DNA of 64,000 nt from Bacteroidota bacterium (GTDB lineage Bacteria > Bacteroidota > Bacteroidia > Bacteroidales > VadinHA17): positions 1-64,000 of the forward strand of contig DSCJ01000024.1 of assembly GCA_011049175.1 (NCBI GenBank). Direction: 5' to 3'. The notes below the pieces were generated by a model that saw only the letters and a program-made list of their open reading frames with translations, ran no database searches and was not told the DNA's origin. The position numbers and the translations under genes are program-made. Of this stretch, positions 21,303 to 30,022 are shown one piece after another. Every line of letters begins with the position of its first letter. Positions within the stretch are counted from its first letter, which is position 1.

Positions 21303-22553
21303 TTATCTGATCTTCAGTGTAACAATGGTTATGACGGCCAGTAAAATCCCCACAATCCAGAAACGGGTCACAATTTTGGGCTCGGGATAACCTTTCATCT
21401 GGTAATGATGATGCAGGGGCGCCATTCTGAATACCCGGCATCCTGCCCCGTATTTCCTCCGGGTATATTTAAAGTACCACACCTGGATTACCACCGAGAG
21501 GTTTTCCATCAGGAATATTCCGCAGAGAATAGGTATCAGCAGTTCTTTCCTGATCACAATGGCAAACACGGCAATGATACCCCCCAGGGCCAGGCTTCCC
21601 GTATCACCCATAAATACCTGTGCCGGATAAGAATTATACCAGAGGAACCCTACCGCGGCACCAATGAAGGCGCTCATAAAAATCACCAGTTCCCCGGTAT
21701 AGGGAATGTACATGATATTGAGGTAATCGGCATAAATGATATTCCCCGAAAGGTAGGCAAGCACCCCCAGGGTAGTCCCCATTATGGCCGAAGTGCCTGT
21801 CGCCAGTCCATCCAGTCCGTCGGTCATATTGGCCCCGTTCGATACAGCGGTAACGATCAGGATCACCATCACAACAAAAACCACCCAGGCCCACTGCTGT
21901 TTATGCTTACCCAGAAAACCCACCAACCAGGCGTAATCAAATTCATTGTTCTTGACAAACGGGATGGTGGTAATGGTGGACTTGATATCCCTGGTCTGCA
22001 GTGCACGGTCCTGCTCATCCATCCGGCGGTAGCTTTCTTCCAGGGTTTGTGCCGGCGTTTCGCTCACCGGGAGCCTCTCACGCACCACTACCTGGTCGGA
22101 GGTATACATGGTAATTCCAACAATCAATCCAAGTACCACCTGGCCAAGGATTTTAAACTTCGCTGCCAGTCCTTTTTTATTGTGCCTGAATATTTTGATA
22201 TAATCGTCTGCGAATCCAACCAGTCCCATCCAGAAAGTGGTAACCAGCATCAGGATCACATATACATTGCCGAGATCACCGAACAACAGGGTGGGTATGA
22301 TGATCGAAGCCAGAATGATCAATCCGCCCATGCTGGGAGTTCCCTGCTTGGCATACTGCCCCTCCAGACCCAGGTCACGAATGGTTTCCCCGATTTGTTT
22401 CCGCTGCAGGAAAAGAATGATCCGTTTCCCGAAAAGCAGGGAAATGATCAGCGAAGTGATCACGGCCATAGCCGAACGAAAGGAAATGTACTGGTAGACT
22501 CCGGCGCCCGGCACATTTAGTTTTTCAAGATATTCGAACAGGTAATAGAACAT
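21303..22553 (-). CDS. mraY: phospho-N-acetylmuramoyl-pentapeptide transferase
   Basis: [48 protein letters not shown]. Confidence 0.97.
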   Translation of the reverse strand: MFYYLFEYLEKLNVPGAGVYQYISFRSAMAVITSLIISLLFGKRIILFLQRKQIGETIRDLGLEGQYAKQGTPSMGGLIILASIIIPTLLFGDLGNVYVILMLVTTFWMGLVGFADDYIKIFRHNKKGLAAKFKILGQVVLGLIVGITMYTSDQVVVRERLPVSETPAQTLEESYRRMDEQDRALQTRDIKSTITTIPFVKNNEFDYAWLVGFLGKHKQQWAWVVFVVMVILIVTAVSNGANMTDGLDGLATGTSAIMGTTLGVLAYLSGNIIYADYLNIMYIPYTGELVIFMSAFIGAAVGFLWYNSYPAQVFMGDTGSLALGGIIAVFAIVIRKELLIPILCGIFLMENLSVVIQVWYFKYTRRKYGAGCRVFRMAPLHHHYQMKGYPEPKIVTRFWIVGILLAVITIVTLKIR

Positions 22554-22561
22554 ACCGGTTA

Positions 22562-24013
22562 TTATTTCATGAATTCTCTGATTACCTCCCTGTCATCGAA
22601 GGGATATCTCATTCCTGCAATTTCCTGATAGGTTTCATGCCCCTTTCCTGCCACCAAAACGATATCACCTTTTGTAGCCATCATCATTGCGGCCCTGATA
22701 GCTTCTTTCCTGTCGGTGATGCGCACCGTCCGTTTTTTTTCTGTCTCATCCAGTCCTTTTTCCATATCGTCGAGAATCACCTCGGGATCTTCCGTCCTGG
22801 GATTGTCGGAAGTCAGTATCACCCGGTCGCTGTAATCTGCAGCTATTTTTGCCATCATGGGCCGTTTCCCCCTGTCGCGGTCACCTCCGGCACCCACGAC
22901 CGTCAAGATCCGGTGGGTTTTATTCCTGAAGCGGCTGAGGGTTTTCAGTACATTTTCAAGAGCATCGGGCGTGTGGGCATAATCCACCACAGCCATCTTC
23001 CCGTCTTTTCCACGGAGGGTTTCGAACCTTCCCCTGACCGGCCTGAGTTCACTCATGGTTCTGACCACTTCCTCGCTGTTCTGTTGCATTTCCAGAGCAG
23101 CCCCGTAAACTGCCAGCAGGTTGGAAGCATTAAAATGCCCGATCATCGGAGTCCATAATTCGTGTCCATCGATTCTGAGCATCATGCCCTCGAGACTGGT
23201 TTCCACGATCTTTCCACGGTAATCAGCCAACCTGGTCAGCCCGAAAGTTCTGGCCAGTGCCGCTGTATTCTGCACCATAACCTGACTGTGCTTCTCATCG
23301 GCATTCACCAGGGCAAAAGCTCCGGCAGGCAACCGGTCGAAGAACGATTTCTTGGCCCGGATATATTCATCAAAATCCACATGATAATCCAGATGGTCAC
23401 GGGTAATGTTGGTAAATATGCCGCCTGAGAAGGTAATGCCGCTGATCCTGTGCTGGGCGGCGGCGTGCGAACTCACTTCCATAAAAACATATTCTGCTCC
23501 CGCACCCACCATTTCAGCCAGGAGGGCATTGAGTGTCAGCGCATCGGGGGTAGTATGCCTTGCAGGAAGCGATTTCTCAAGAACGCGGTATTCAATGGTG
23601 GAAACCAGTCCGGCCGGGTATCCCAGGCGTATAAACAGGCTATACAACAGGGTAGCAATGGTGGTTTTCCCATTGGTGCCGGTAACCCCCACCAAGCGGA
23701 GCCGTGAAGAAGGATAACCGTGCCAGGCGGAAGCCAGCAATCCCAGGGCCACAGCACTGTTTTTCACTTTCAGGTAACTCACTCCGGCATGAATTTCCCC
23801 GGGCAGGTTTTCACATACCACAGCGCGTGCTCCCTGCTGAACAGCCCGGGAAATGAACCGGTGTCCGTCAACACGTGTTCCCCTGACGGCAACAAACAGG
23901 GATCCGTTAACCACTTCCCGGGAGTCCTGGCAAATGCCTGTCAGCACAGGGTCACCGGGTCCTTTCTGCCGGATCACTTCCACTGCCTGTATGATATCCC
24001 CAAGGTTTTTCAT
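22562..24013 (-). CDS. murE: UDP-N-acetylmuramoyl-tripeptide synthetase
   Basis: [46 protein letters not shown] (DNPR = meso-DAP type motif). Confidence 0.95.
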   Translation of the reverse strand: MKNLGDIIQAVEVIRQKGPGDPVLTGICQDSREVVNGSLFVAVRGTRVDGHRFISRAVQQGARAVVCENLPGEIHAGVSYLKVKNSAVALGLLASAWHGYPSSRLRLVGVTGTNGKTTIATLLYSLFIRLGYPAGLVSTIEYRVLEKSLPARHTTPDALTLNALLAEMVGAGAEYVFMEVSSHAAAQHRISGITFSGGIFTNITRDHLDYHVDFDEYIRAKKSFFDRLPAGAFALVNADEKHSQVMVQNTAALARTFGLTRLADYRGKIVETSLEGMMLRIDGHELWTPMIGHFNASNLLAVYGAALEMQQNSEEVVRTMSELRPVRGRFETLRGKDGKMAVVDYAHTPDALENVLKTLSRFRNKTHRILTVVGAGGDRDRGKRPMMAKIAADYSDRVILTSDNPRTEDPEVILDDMEKGLDETEKKRTVRITDRKEAIRAAMMMATKGDIVLVAGKGHETYQEIAGMRYPFDDREVIREFMK

Positions 24014-24027
24014 TTACCGCCATTGCT

Positions 24028-26151
24028 TTATACAAAACTCATTTCCAGTAATATCTCCTGACCCGGTTTCACCGGTGTACCCGGAGGGATGGATTGATTC
24101 CTGATTTTCCCCCTGCCTCTCACCCTTACCTTCAAGCCTTGTTTTTCAAGCAGGTATAAGGCATCCTGCAATCCCATTTCCACCACGTTCGGCACCAGGT
24201 GACCGGTCACCTCCAGTGGATAAATATCCACCACCGAATCTTTGCCCGCCGGAATAATCCAGGGAGCCCGGGAATCCGTTTGCCTGTAATCCATATCCAG
24301 GGTTTCCAGCACTTTCACCAGATGGGAACAGCTGCCGTTTTTGGAATAGGGCACCCCGCCTTCTCCTCTGGAAGCCAACCGGTCAATAGTGGGATGCATA
24401 TCGAGGCTGGTGGCATAGACCTTATCGGCAATTTCCCGGAAAACGGGACCCGCCACCAGATTGCCATAATACACAGAATTAGAGGGACTGTTTACCACCA
24501 CCATACAGGAATATTTCGGATGGTCGGCAGGAAAATATCCCACGAAAGAAGCCTGATAGCTGACCTTCGATTCCTGCCGGTACCCAACGTTTTTATTGGC
24601 AATCTGGGCCGTTCCAGTTTTCCCGGCAATCCGGTAATACGGATTCTTCAGGTTGATAGCCGTTCCGTTTTCCACCACTCCTTCCAGCATGGTTCTGGCT
24701 TTTTCGATCGTTGATGAAGAGCAGATGGACGGATTGAGAACCTCGGTTCCGAAGGAACGAACTTTCTGCCCTCTGTACCTCAGTTCTTCCACGAATTTGG
24801 GTTTCACCATTTTGCCGTTGTTGGCTACGGCATTGTAAAAAGTCAACATCTGCAGGGGTGTTAACATCACCTCGTATCCGTGGGAGATCATGGCCAGTGA
24901 AATCCCCGACCAGTATTTATCACCGGGGTAACTGAGCATGGGGGTTCCTTCTCCCTTGATCTCCACTCCCAGCTTTTTGTTGAGGTTCATGCTGATCAGC
25001 CTGTCGATCAGATCATGGGGATGGTCTCTGTAGTTTTCATAAATGATTTTTGCTATTCCCACATTGGATGATACTTCAAACACTTCACGAACAGAGATTT
25101 TCCCGTATCCTTCCCTGTGGGTATCCCGGATGGTTTTGTCATAAATCTGGTATTCTCCTTCGCCGGTATCGATGGAATCATTCAAATCGATCACCCCGTC
25201 TTCCAGGGCTGCCATCAATATGGGTAGTTTGAAGGTCGATCCCGGTTCAGTACTTTCGCCGATGGCATAGTTATAGAGTTCCCGGTACGTCCCGTCGGAG
25301 TCTTTTTCAAGGTTAACCATGGCCTTGATGGCCCCGGTAGATACTTCCATCAGGATGGCCGTGCCATGATGTGCATCGTGCCGGATGAGCTGCTGCAACA
25401 GGGCATTATGGGCCACATCCTGAAGGGTGATGTCGATGGTGGTGATCACATCCATTCCATCGCGCGGTTCCACCTCATTGCCGTCGTTTACCGGCATCCA
25501 GACATCACCCGCCAGCCTCTGCATAAGTCTGACCCCGGTCACACCGCTCAGATACTGATCATAGGCTCCCTCAATGCCCACCACGTTTCCCGTAGGCCCT
25601 TTAGTAAGGTAGCCGATAGTACGTGAAGCCAGGTGCTGGTGGGGTTTCATGCGCAGATTATCCTGAACATAAATAAACCCTCCCTCATACCTGCCAAGAC
25701 GCCATATGGGAAAAGTTTTCAGTTTTTTTAGTTCGGCATAACTCACCCCCCGGCGTACCAGGTAATACCGGTCACCCCGCTGCCAGGCCTGCATCAGGTC
25801 GTTTTTGTACTGCCGGGCAGTACGATCACGGAAAAGGGCGGACAGCCTGATGGCCAGTGAATCGACCTGATTGAGGAAAACCTGTGTGCTGAGCGCCGTA
25901 CTGCGCATGTCCATTCTGATTTCATAATAAGGTACCGAACTGGCCAGTATCCGGCCGTCGGCAGCGTAAATATCACCCCTGTTTGGAAGAATGGTAATAT
26001 CTTTGAGACTCTGGCTCCCGGCTTTTGTTTTGTATTCCTGTCCTTCCACCAGATGGATATAAAAAGCCTTTCCCAGAATGGAAATTCCCACAAGGAATAC
26101 CCCCAGGTAAAGCATTCCGATCCGCCAGATGATATCCTTTTTGATAGACAT
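24028..26151 (-). CDS. ftsI: penicillin-binding protein (FtsI-type transpeptidase) with C-terminal PASTA domain
   Basis: STEPGSTFK, SSNVGIAKI, KTGTAQ motifs; C-terminal VPNVVEMGLQDALYLLEKQGLKVRVRGRGKIRNQSIPPGTPVKPG. Confidence 0.94.
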   Translation of the reverse strand: MSIKKDIIWRIGMLYLGVFLVGISILGKAFYIHLVEGQEYKTKAGSQSLKDITILPNRGDIYAADGRILASSVPYYEIRMDMRSTALSTQVFLNQVDSLAIRLSALFRDRTARQYKNDLMQAWQRGDRYYLVRRGVSYAELKKLKTFPIWRLGRYEGGFIYVQDNLRMKPHQHLASRTIGYLTKGPTGNVVGIEGAYDQYLSGVTGVRLMQRLAGDVWMPVNDGNEVEPRDGMDVITTIDITLQDVAHNALLQQLIRHDAHHGTAILMEVSTGAIKAMVNLEKDSDGTYRELYNYAIGESTEPGSTFKLPILMAALEDGVIDLNDSIDTGEGEYQIYDKTIRDTHREGYGKISVREVFEVSSNVGIAKIIYENYRDHPHDLIDRLISMNLNKKLGVEIKGEGTPMLSYPGDKYWSGISLAMISHGYEVMLTPLQMLTFYNAVANNGKMVKPKFVEELRYRGQKVRSFGTEVLNPSICSSSTIEKARTMLEGVVENGTAINLKNPYYRIAGKTGTAQIANKNVGYRQESKVSYQASFVGYFPADHPKYSCMVVVNSPSNSVYYGNLVAGPVFREIADKVYATSLDMHPTIDRLASRGEGGVPYSKNGSCSHLVKVLETLDMDYRQTDSRAPWIIPAGKDSVVDIYPLEVTGHLVPNVVEMGLQDALYLLEKQGLKVRVRGRGKIRNQSIPPGTPVKPGQEILLEMSFV

Positions 26152-26168
26152 ACTTCGAAAAGCAGTTC

Positions 26169-26555
26169 TTATTTCTTTCTTTCTGTGCTATTAAGTTTAA
26201 CCGGAGGTTCCATCGATTCTTTCAGCCCCAGTCCCTTTTCATTTATCAACCTGAACACTTCTGAAGGTTTGTTCAGCCGGTTGTATTCAGAAGCCACGGA
26301 AATAGCCTCGGCCCTCAGCTCCTTCACTTCTCTTTCCAGACGATCGATCTGCCTTACCAGGCGTTCAGCATGATAGCGATTCCCTATATACACCACCAGC
26401 AGGAAGGTCAGGAACAGAATAAACGGTAGCTGCCTTACCACCGATTCGCGGGTAAGCAGGGTGCCGTCAAGGAATTCCCTGACCCCGCTCCGTTTACCTC
26501 CCCGTGAAGGTTCTTTTACATCAATGAATTCTATGTTCTTCTTTTCCTGGCTCAT
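26169..26555 (-). CDS. ftsL: FtsL-like cell division protein
   Basis: Small single-TM protein with coiled coil between rsmH and ftsI. Confidence 0.75.
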   Translation of the reverse strand: MSQEKKNIEFIDVKEPSRGGKRSGVREFLDGTLLTRESVVRQLPFILFLTFLLVVYIGNRYHAERLVRQIDRLEREVKELRAEAISVASEYNRLNKPSEVFRLINEKGLGLKESMEPPVKLNSTERKK

Positions 26556-26561
26556 GGCATT

Positions 26562-27464
26562 TTATTCATCCACACGTTCTGCAATTCTCAGCTTGGCGCT
26601 TCGTGCCCTTTTATTCCTTCGTATCTCGTCCCGGTCGGGTATAATCACCCTGCGGTTGACGGCACGGAACGGACAGGCATAATGACCGTACAGATCCTTC
26701 TCTATCATCCCGCGGGTATTGCCCGATCGGATAAAATTTTTCACCATCCGGTCTTCCAGGGAATGGTAAGTGATCACCACCAGCCTTCCCCCGGGACGAA
26801 TGACCTCTGTGCACTGTTCCAGCAATTCTTTCAGGCATTCCAGTTCCCGGTTAACCTCTATGCGAATGGCCTGAAACAACCGGGAAAGGTATTTGGCCTG
26901 TCTATCTGCCGGCATCAATCCCTCAATGGCTTCCAGCAGATGTTCCACGGTTTTCAGTGGGTGCACCGTGCGGAAAGCCACGATCTTCGCCGCCAGTTCC
27001 GCAGCCCGTGGAAGCTCTCCGTGATCACGGAATATCCTTTTCAGCTCATCTTCCGGTCGGTTGTTCAGAACATCGGCCGCAGATTCCAGGGCATAGGTAT
27101 TCATTCTCATATCCAGTTCCGTATCTTCACGGTATGAAAATCCCCTTTCCGGGCTGTCGAGCTGATGGGAGGATACTCCCAGATCGGCCAGCACTCCGTC
27201 AACCTGCTCAAAGCCGAACCAGCGGAGAAAATTCTTCAAATACCTGAAATTATGCCGTACAAACAAAAACCGCTCGTCATGGATATGATCTGCTTTTGAT
27301 TCCGGATCCTGGTCAAAAGCAATCAAATGACCGGTTTTCAGATTCCTCAGGATTTCCCGCGAATGTCCCCCTCCTCCGAAGGTGGCGTCCACATACACTC
27401 CTTCAGGTTTCAGCTGCAGGCCATCGATACTCTCCTGTAAAAGAACCGGTATATGATAATCCAT
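26562..27464 (-). CDS. rsmH: 16S rRNA (cytosine-1402-N4)-methyltransferase
   Basis: HIPVLLQESIDGL...VDATFGGGGHSREIL, DLGVSSHQLD. Confidence 0.96.
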   Translation of the reverse strand: MDYHIPVLLQESIDGLQLKPEGVYVDATFGGGGHSREILRNLKTGHLIAFDQDPESKADHIHDERFLFVRHNFRYLKNFLRWFGFEQVDGVLADLGVSSHQLDSPERGFSYREDTELDMRMNTYALESAADVLNNRPEDELKRIFRDHGELPRAAELAAKIVAFRTVHPLKTVEHLLEAIEGLMPADRQAKYLSRLFQAIRIEVNRELECLKELLEQCTEVIRPGGRLVVITYHSLEDRMVKNFIRSGNTRGMIEKDLYGHYACPFRAVNRRVIIPDRDEIRRNKRARSAKLRIAERVDE

Positions 27465-27934
27465 TATGCATCCTGTTCACTGGTTCTTCCTCCCATGATC
27501 TTTTCGGCCAGGGAGGCGAATTCATCCTCAGATTCCTCCATACGGCCGTAACTTTCTGCCGGCCATATCTCAATACGTGAATCCTGACCGGCCAGCACAA
27601 CCTCTTTGTCAATACCCGTCTCTGCCAGAAGGCGCCTGGGAATCAGTATCCGGTTACTCCCGTCCAGCACCAGTTCAGCCGCACCCCGGTAGAAATTTCG
27701 GAGGAAACGGTTGTGGTCTTTCCGGTAGGGATTGATACGCTCCCTGATGATCTGGTTCTGCCGCTCCCATTCATGCAGGGGATACAGCACCAGACATTGT
27801 TCAAAAATGTCTTTCTTTACCACAAACGTATCCTGTGCTTCAGCAGGCAGTTGCCTTTTGAAAGTAGAAGGCAGCATAACCCTGCCTTTAGCATCAACCT
27901 TACATGTAAAATCGCCAATAAAGGTTGCCATCAC
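27464..27934 (-). CDS. mraZ: transcriptional regulator MraZ
   Basis: FIGDFTCKVDAKGRVMLPSTFKRQLP; AbrB-like repeats. Confidence 0.95.
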   Translation of the reverse strand: MMATFIGDFTCKVDAKGRVMLPSTFKRQLPAEAQDTFVVKKDIFEQCLVLYPLHEWERQNQIIRERINPYRKDHNRFLRNFYRGAAELVLDGSNRILIPRRLLAETGIDKEVVLAGQDSRIEIWPAESYGRMEESEDEFASLAEKIMGGRTSEQDA

Positions 27935-27967
27935 AGATCATTTAATAGGGCTAAATTAAAGAAAAAT

Positions 27968-28002
27968 TCCCACATTCACCCACTTTCTCCCATTTTTTAC
28001 CA
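27968..28002 (-). promoter_or_regulatory. MraZ-type operator: four TGGGN-like repeats with 5-nt spacers
   Basis: Reverse strand reads TGGTA-AAAAA-TGGGA-GAAAG-TGGGT-GAATG-TGGGA, exact 10-bp period, 34 bp upstream of mraZ. Confidence 0.85.
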
Positions 28003-28105
28003 CTTTTGTTGAAAAGTTTTACGGAAAAAAGAACGGAAATGATTCACCCCTGGGGATTTTTTTTCACAGATATCACCGGATCTGCCGTTTCAGCCTGTTA
28101 TTTTT

Positions 28106-28113
28106 TATTTTTG
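28106..28113 (+). promoter_or_regulatory. putative -7 box TATTTTTG upstream of the acyltransferase pair
   Basis: TAnnTTTG match 29 nt before ATG 28143. Confidence 0.4.
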
Positions 28114-28142
28114 ACAACTGGAATAAGGAATCTCTGAAAAAC

Positions 28143-29009
28143 ATGGCACATACTCCGGAAAAGGAAGTACAACTTATTGATGTTGAGAATGTTCTGAAAA
28201 GCAGAAATCCGCGATTATATGCTTTGCTGCCCCGTTTTATCCCACGGTATCTGAAACGGATCGTGCATCAGGACGAGCTCAACGATTTTCTCCGGCGGCG
28301 GGGTCATCTCGTTGGAAAGGAATTTATAGCGGCTGCACTGGAAGACCTGAAAATAGAATATGAGGTGATCGGCATGGATAACATTCCCCGGGAAGGCCGT
28401 TACATTTTTGCATCAAATCACCCCCTGGGGGGGCTAGACGGACTGGTCTTCATCCATGAAATCGGGAAATATCACGAGAAGGTCCTGTTTATTGTAAACG
28501 ACCTGCTGATGAATATAAGTAACCTGGAACCGGTTTTCATCCCCGTAAACAAACACGGTCGCCAGTCGCTGGAATATGCCCGGAAAATCGAGAAAGCTTA
28601 TTCTTCCGATGCCCAGATACTTTATTTCCCGGCCGGTTTATGTTCCAGAAAACGAAAAGGGATTATCAGGGATCTGGAATGGAAAAAGAATTTCATTGTA
28701 AAAGCCAGGCAATATCAGCGGGATATTGTTCCGGCGCATTTCAGCGGAAGAAATTCCCATTTTTTCTACAGGCTGGCCAATTTGCGGGTGATGCTGGGGA
28801 TCCGGTCAAATATTGAAATGGTATACCTGCCTGATGAAATGTTTAAGCAGGTGGAAAAAAACAAGAAAATTATCCTTACCATAGGTCAACCCATTCCGTT
28901 TGATACCTTTGACTACCGGCATTCTCCTGCTGAATGGGCCAAGCTGATCAAACACCATGTATACAACCTGGAACAGAGTCCCAATATGCTTTTCCCCCAC
29001 CTGAAATAA
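28143..29009 (+). CDS. PlsC-like lysophospholipid/lyso-amino-acid-lipid O-acyltransferase (GlsA-like)
   Basis: IFASNHPLGGLDGLVFIHE acyltransferase motif; adjacent to GNAT-type N-acyltransferase. Confidence 0.75.
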   Translation: MAHTPEKEVQLIDVENVLKSRNPRLYALLPRFIPRYLKRIVHQDELNDFLRRRGHLVGKEFIAAALEDLKIEYEVIGMDNIPREGRYIFASNHPLGGLDGLVFIHEIGKYHEKVLFIVNDLLMNISNLEPVFIPVNKHGRQSLEYARKIEKAYSSDAQILYFPAGLCSRKRKGIIRDLEWKKNFIVKARQYQRDIVPAHFSGRNSHFFYRLANLRVMLGIRSNIEMVYLPDEMFKQVEKNKKIILTIGQPIPFDTFDYRHSPAEWAKLIKHHVYNLEQSPNMLFPHLK

Positions 29010-29044
29010 TTTTCTGCAGATTTATTAATTTATTAATTTAGTAG

Positions 29045-30022
29045 TTGATTTCTGACTCCCGTATGAAGAAAATTATTGCACCTGTATCAAGGAAGAATAT
29101 CCTGGAGGAGCTTACCTATGAAAAGTTCGTCAGAAAAACGAACAACGGAGGAAATGAGCTGTATATCGTCAATTACGTGAACTCTCCTATGATCATGCGC
29201 GAGATCGGCAGGTTGCGTGAAATTTCTTTCCGCGCTGCCGGTGGAGGAACGGGAAAGGAAATTGACATCGATGAATTTGACACTTCCGAATATCCTTACC
29301 AGCAGTTGATTGTGTGGGATCCCGACGCCCGGGAGATTCTGGGGGGGTATCGTTTCATCCTCGGCCAGGGACCGGATGGAAAGGAAATGATACCCGAAAT
29401 GCTCGCTACCTCGGAAATGTTTCGTTTTTCAGATCAGTTTATCAGAGAATACCTGCCCCTGACCATTGAACTGGGACGGTCCTTTGTCCAGCCCGACTAT
29501 CAGTCAACCGCCAGATCAAGAAAAAGCCTCTATGCCCTTGACAACCTGTGGGATGGCCTGGGCGCCCTGGTTGTCATGAACCCCCACGTAAAATATTTTT
29601 TCGGGAAAGTCACCATGTACCCCCACTTCAACAGAAAGGCCCGGAATATGATCCTGCACTTTCTGAATGAACATTTTCCCGATCCCGATAACCTCATTAC
29701 TCCCATTAAACCGGTTTGCATTGAGGCAGATGAGAAAGAGGTGAGTGAATTTTTTTCAGGAGAAACCTTCCGGGATAATTACAAAATTCTTTCACAGAAG
29801 GTCAGGGCGCTGGGTGAAAATATACCGCCCCTGTTCAATGCCTATATCAATCTCTCCGACTCGCTCAGGGTATTCGGCACAGCGGTGAACAAATCATTCG
29901 GGAATGTGGAGGAAACCGCTATGATGGTGACTATTCCCGATATTTATCCATCCAAGGTGGAAAGACATATTTCCACATTCGACCTGGACAAAGACGAGAG
30001 AGTAAGGGAAGACGATCAGTAG
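29045..30022 (+). CDS. GNAT/OlsB-like N-acyltransferase (GlsB-like)
   Basis: IGRLREISFRAAGGGTGKEIDIDEFD...YRFILGQ...IELGRSFVQPDYQ, typical of OlsB/GlsB/hemolysin-like N-acyltransferases. Confidence 0.78.
   Translation: MISDSRMKKIIAPVSRKNILEELTYEKFVRKTNNGGNELYIVNYVNSPMIMREIGRLREISFRAAGGGTGKEIDIDEFDTSEYPYQQLIVWDPDAREILGGYRFILGQGPDGKEMIPEMLATSEMFRFSDQFIREYLPLTIELGRSFVQPDYQSTARSRKSLYALDNLWDGLGALVVMNPHVKYFFGKVTMYPHFNRKARNMILHFLNEHFPDPDNLITPIKPVCIEADEKEVSEFFSGETFRDNYKILSQKVRALGENIPPLFNAYINLSDSLRVFGTAVNKSFGNVEETAMMVTIPDIYPSKVERHISTFDLDKDERVREDDQ

Noticed and set aside
21405-22520. 371-aa ORF on + strand
   Set aside because: Antisense to mraY; low-complexity His/Gln-rich translation typical of a shadow frame
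24028-26151. PASTA domain on a Gram-negative division PBP as a novelty
   Set aside because: Unusual versus E. coli but, to my knowledge, common in Bacteroidota FtsI-type PBPs
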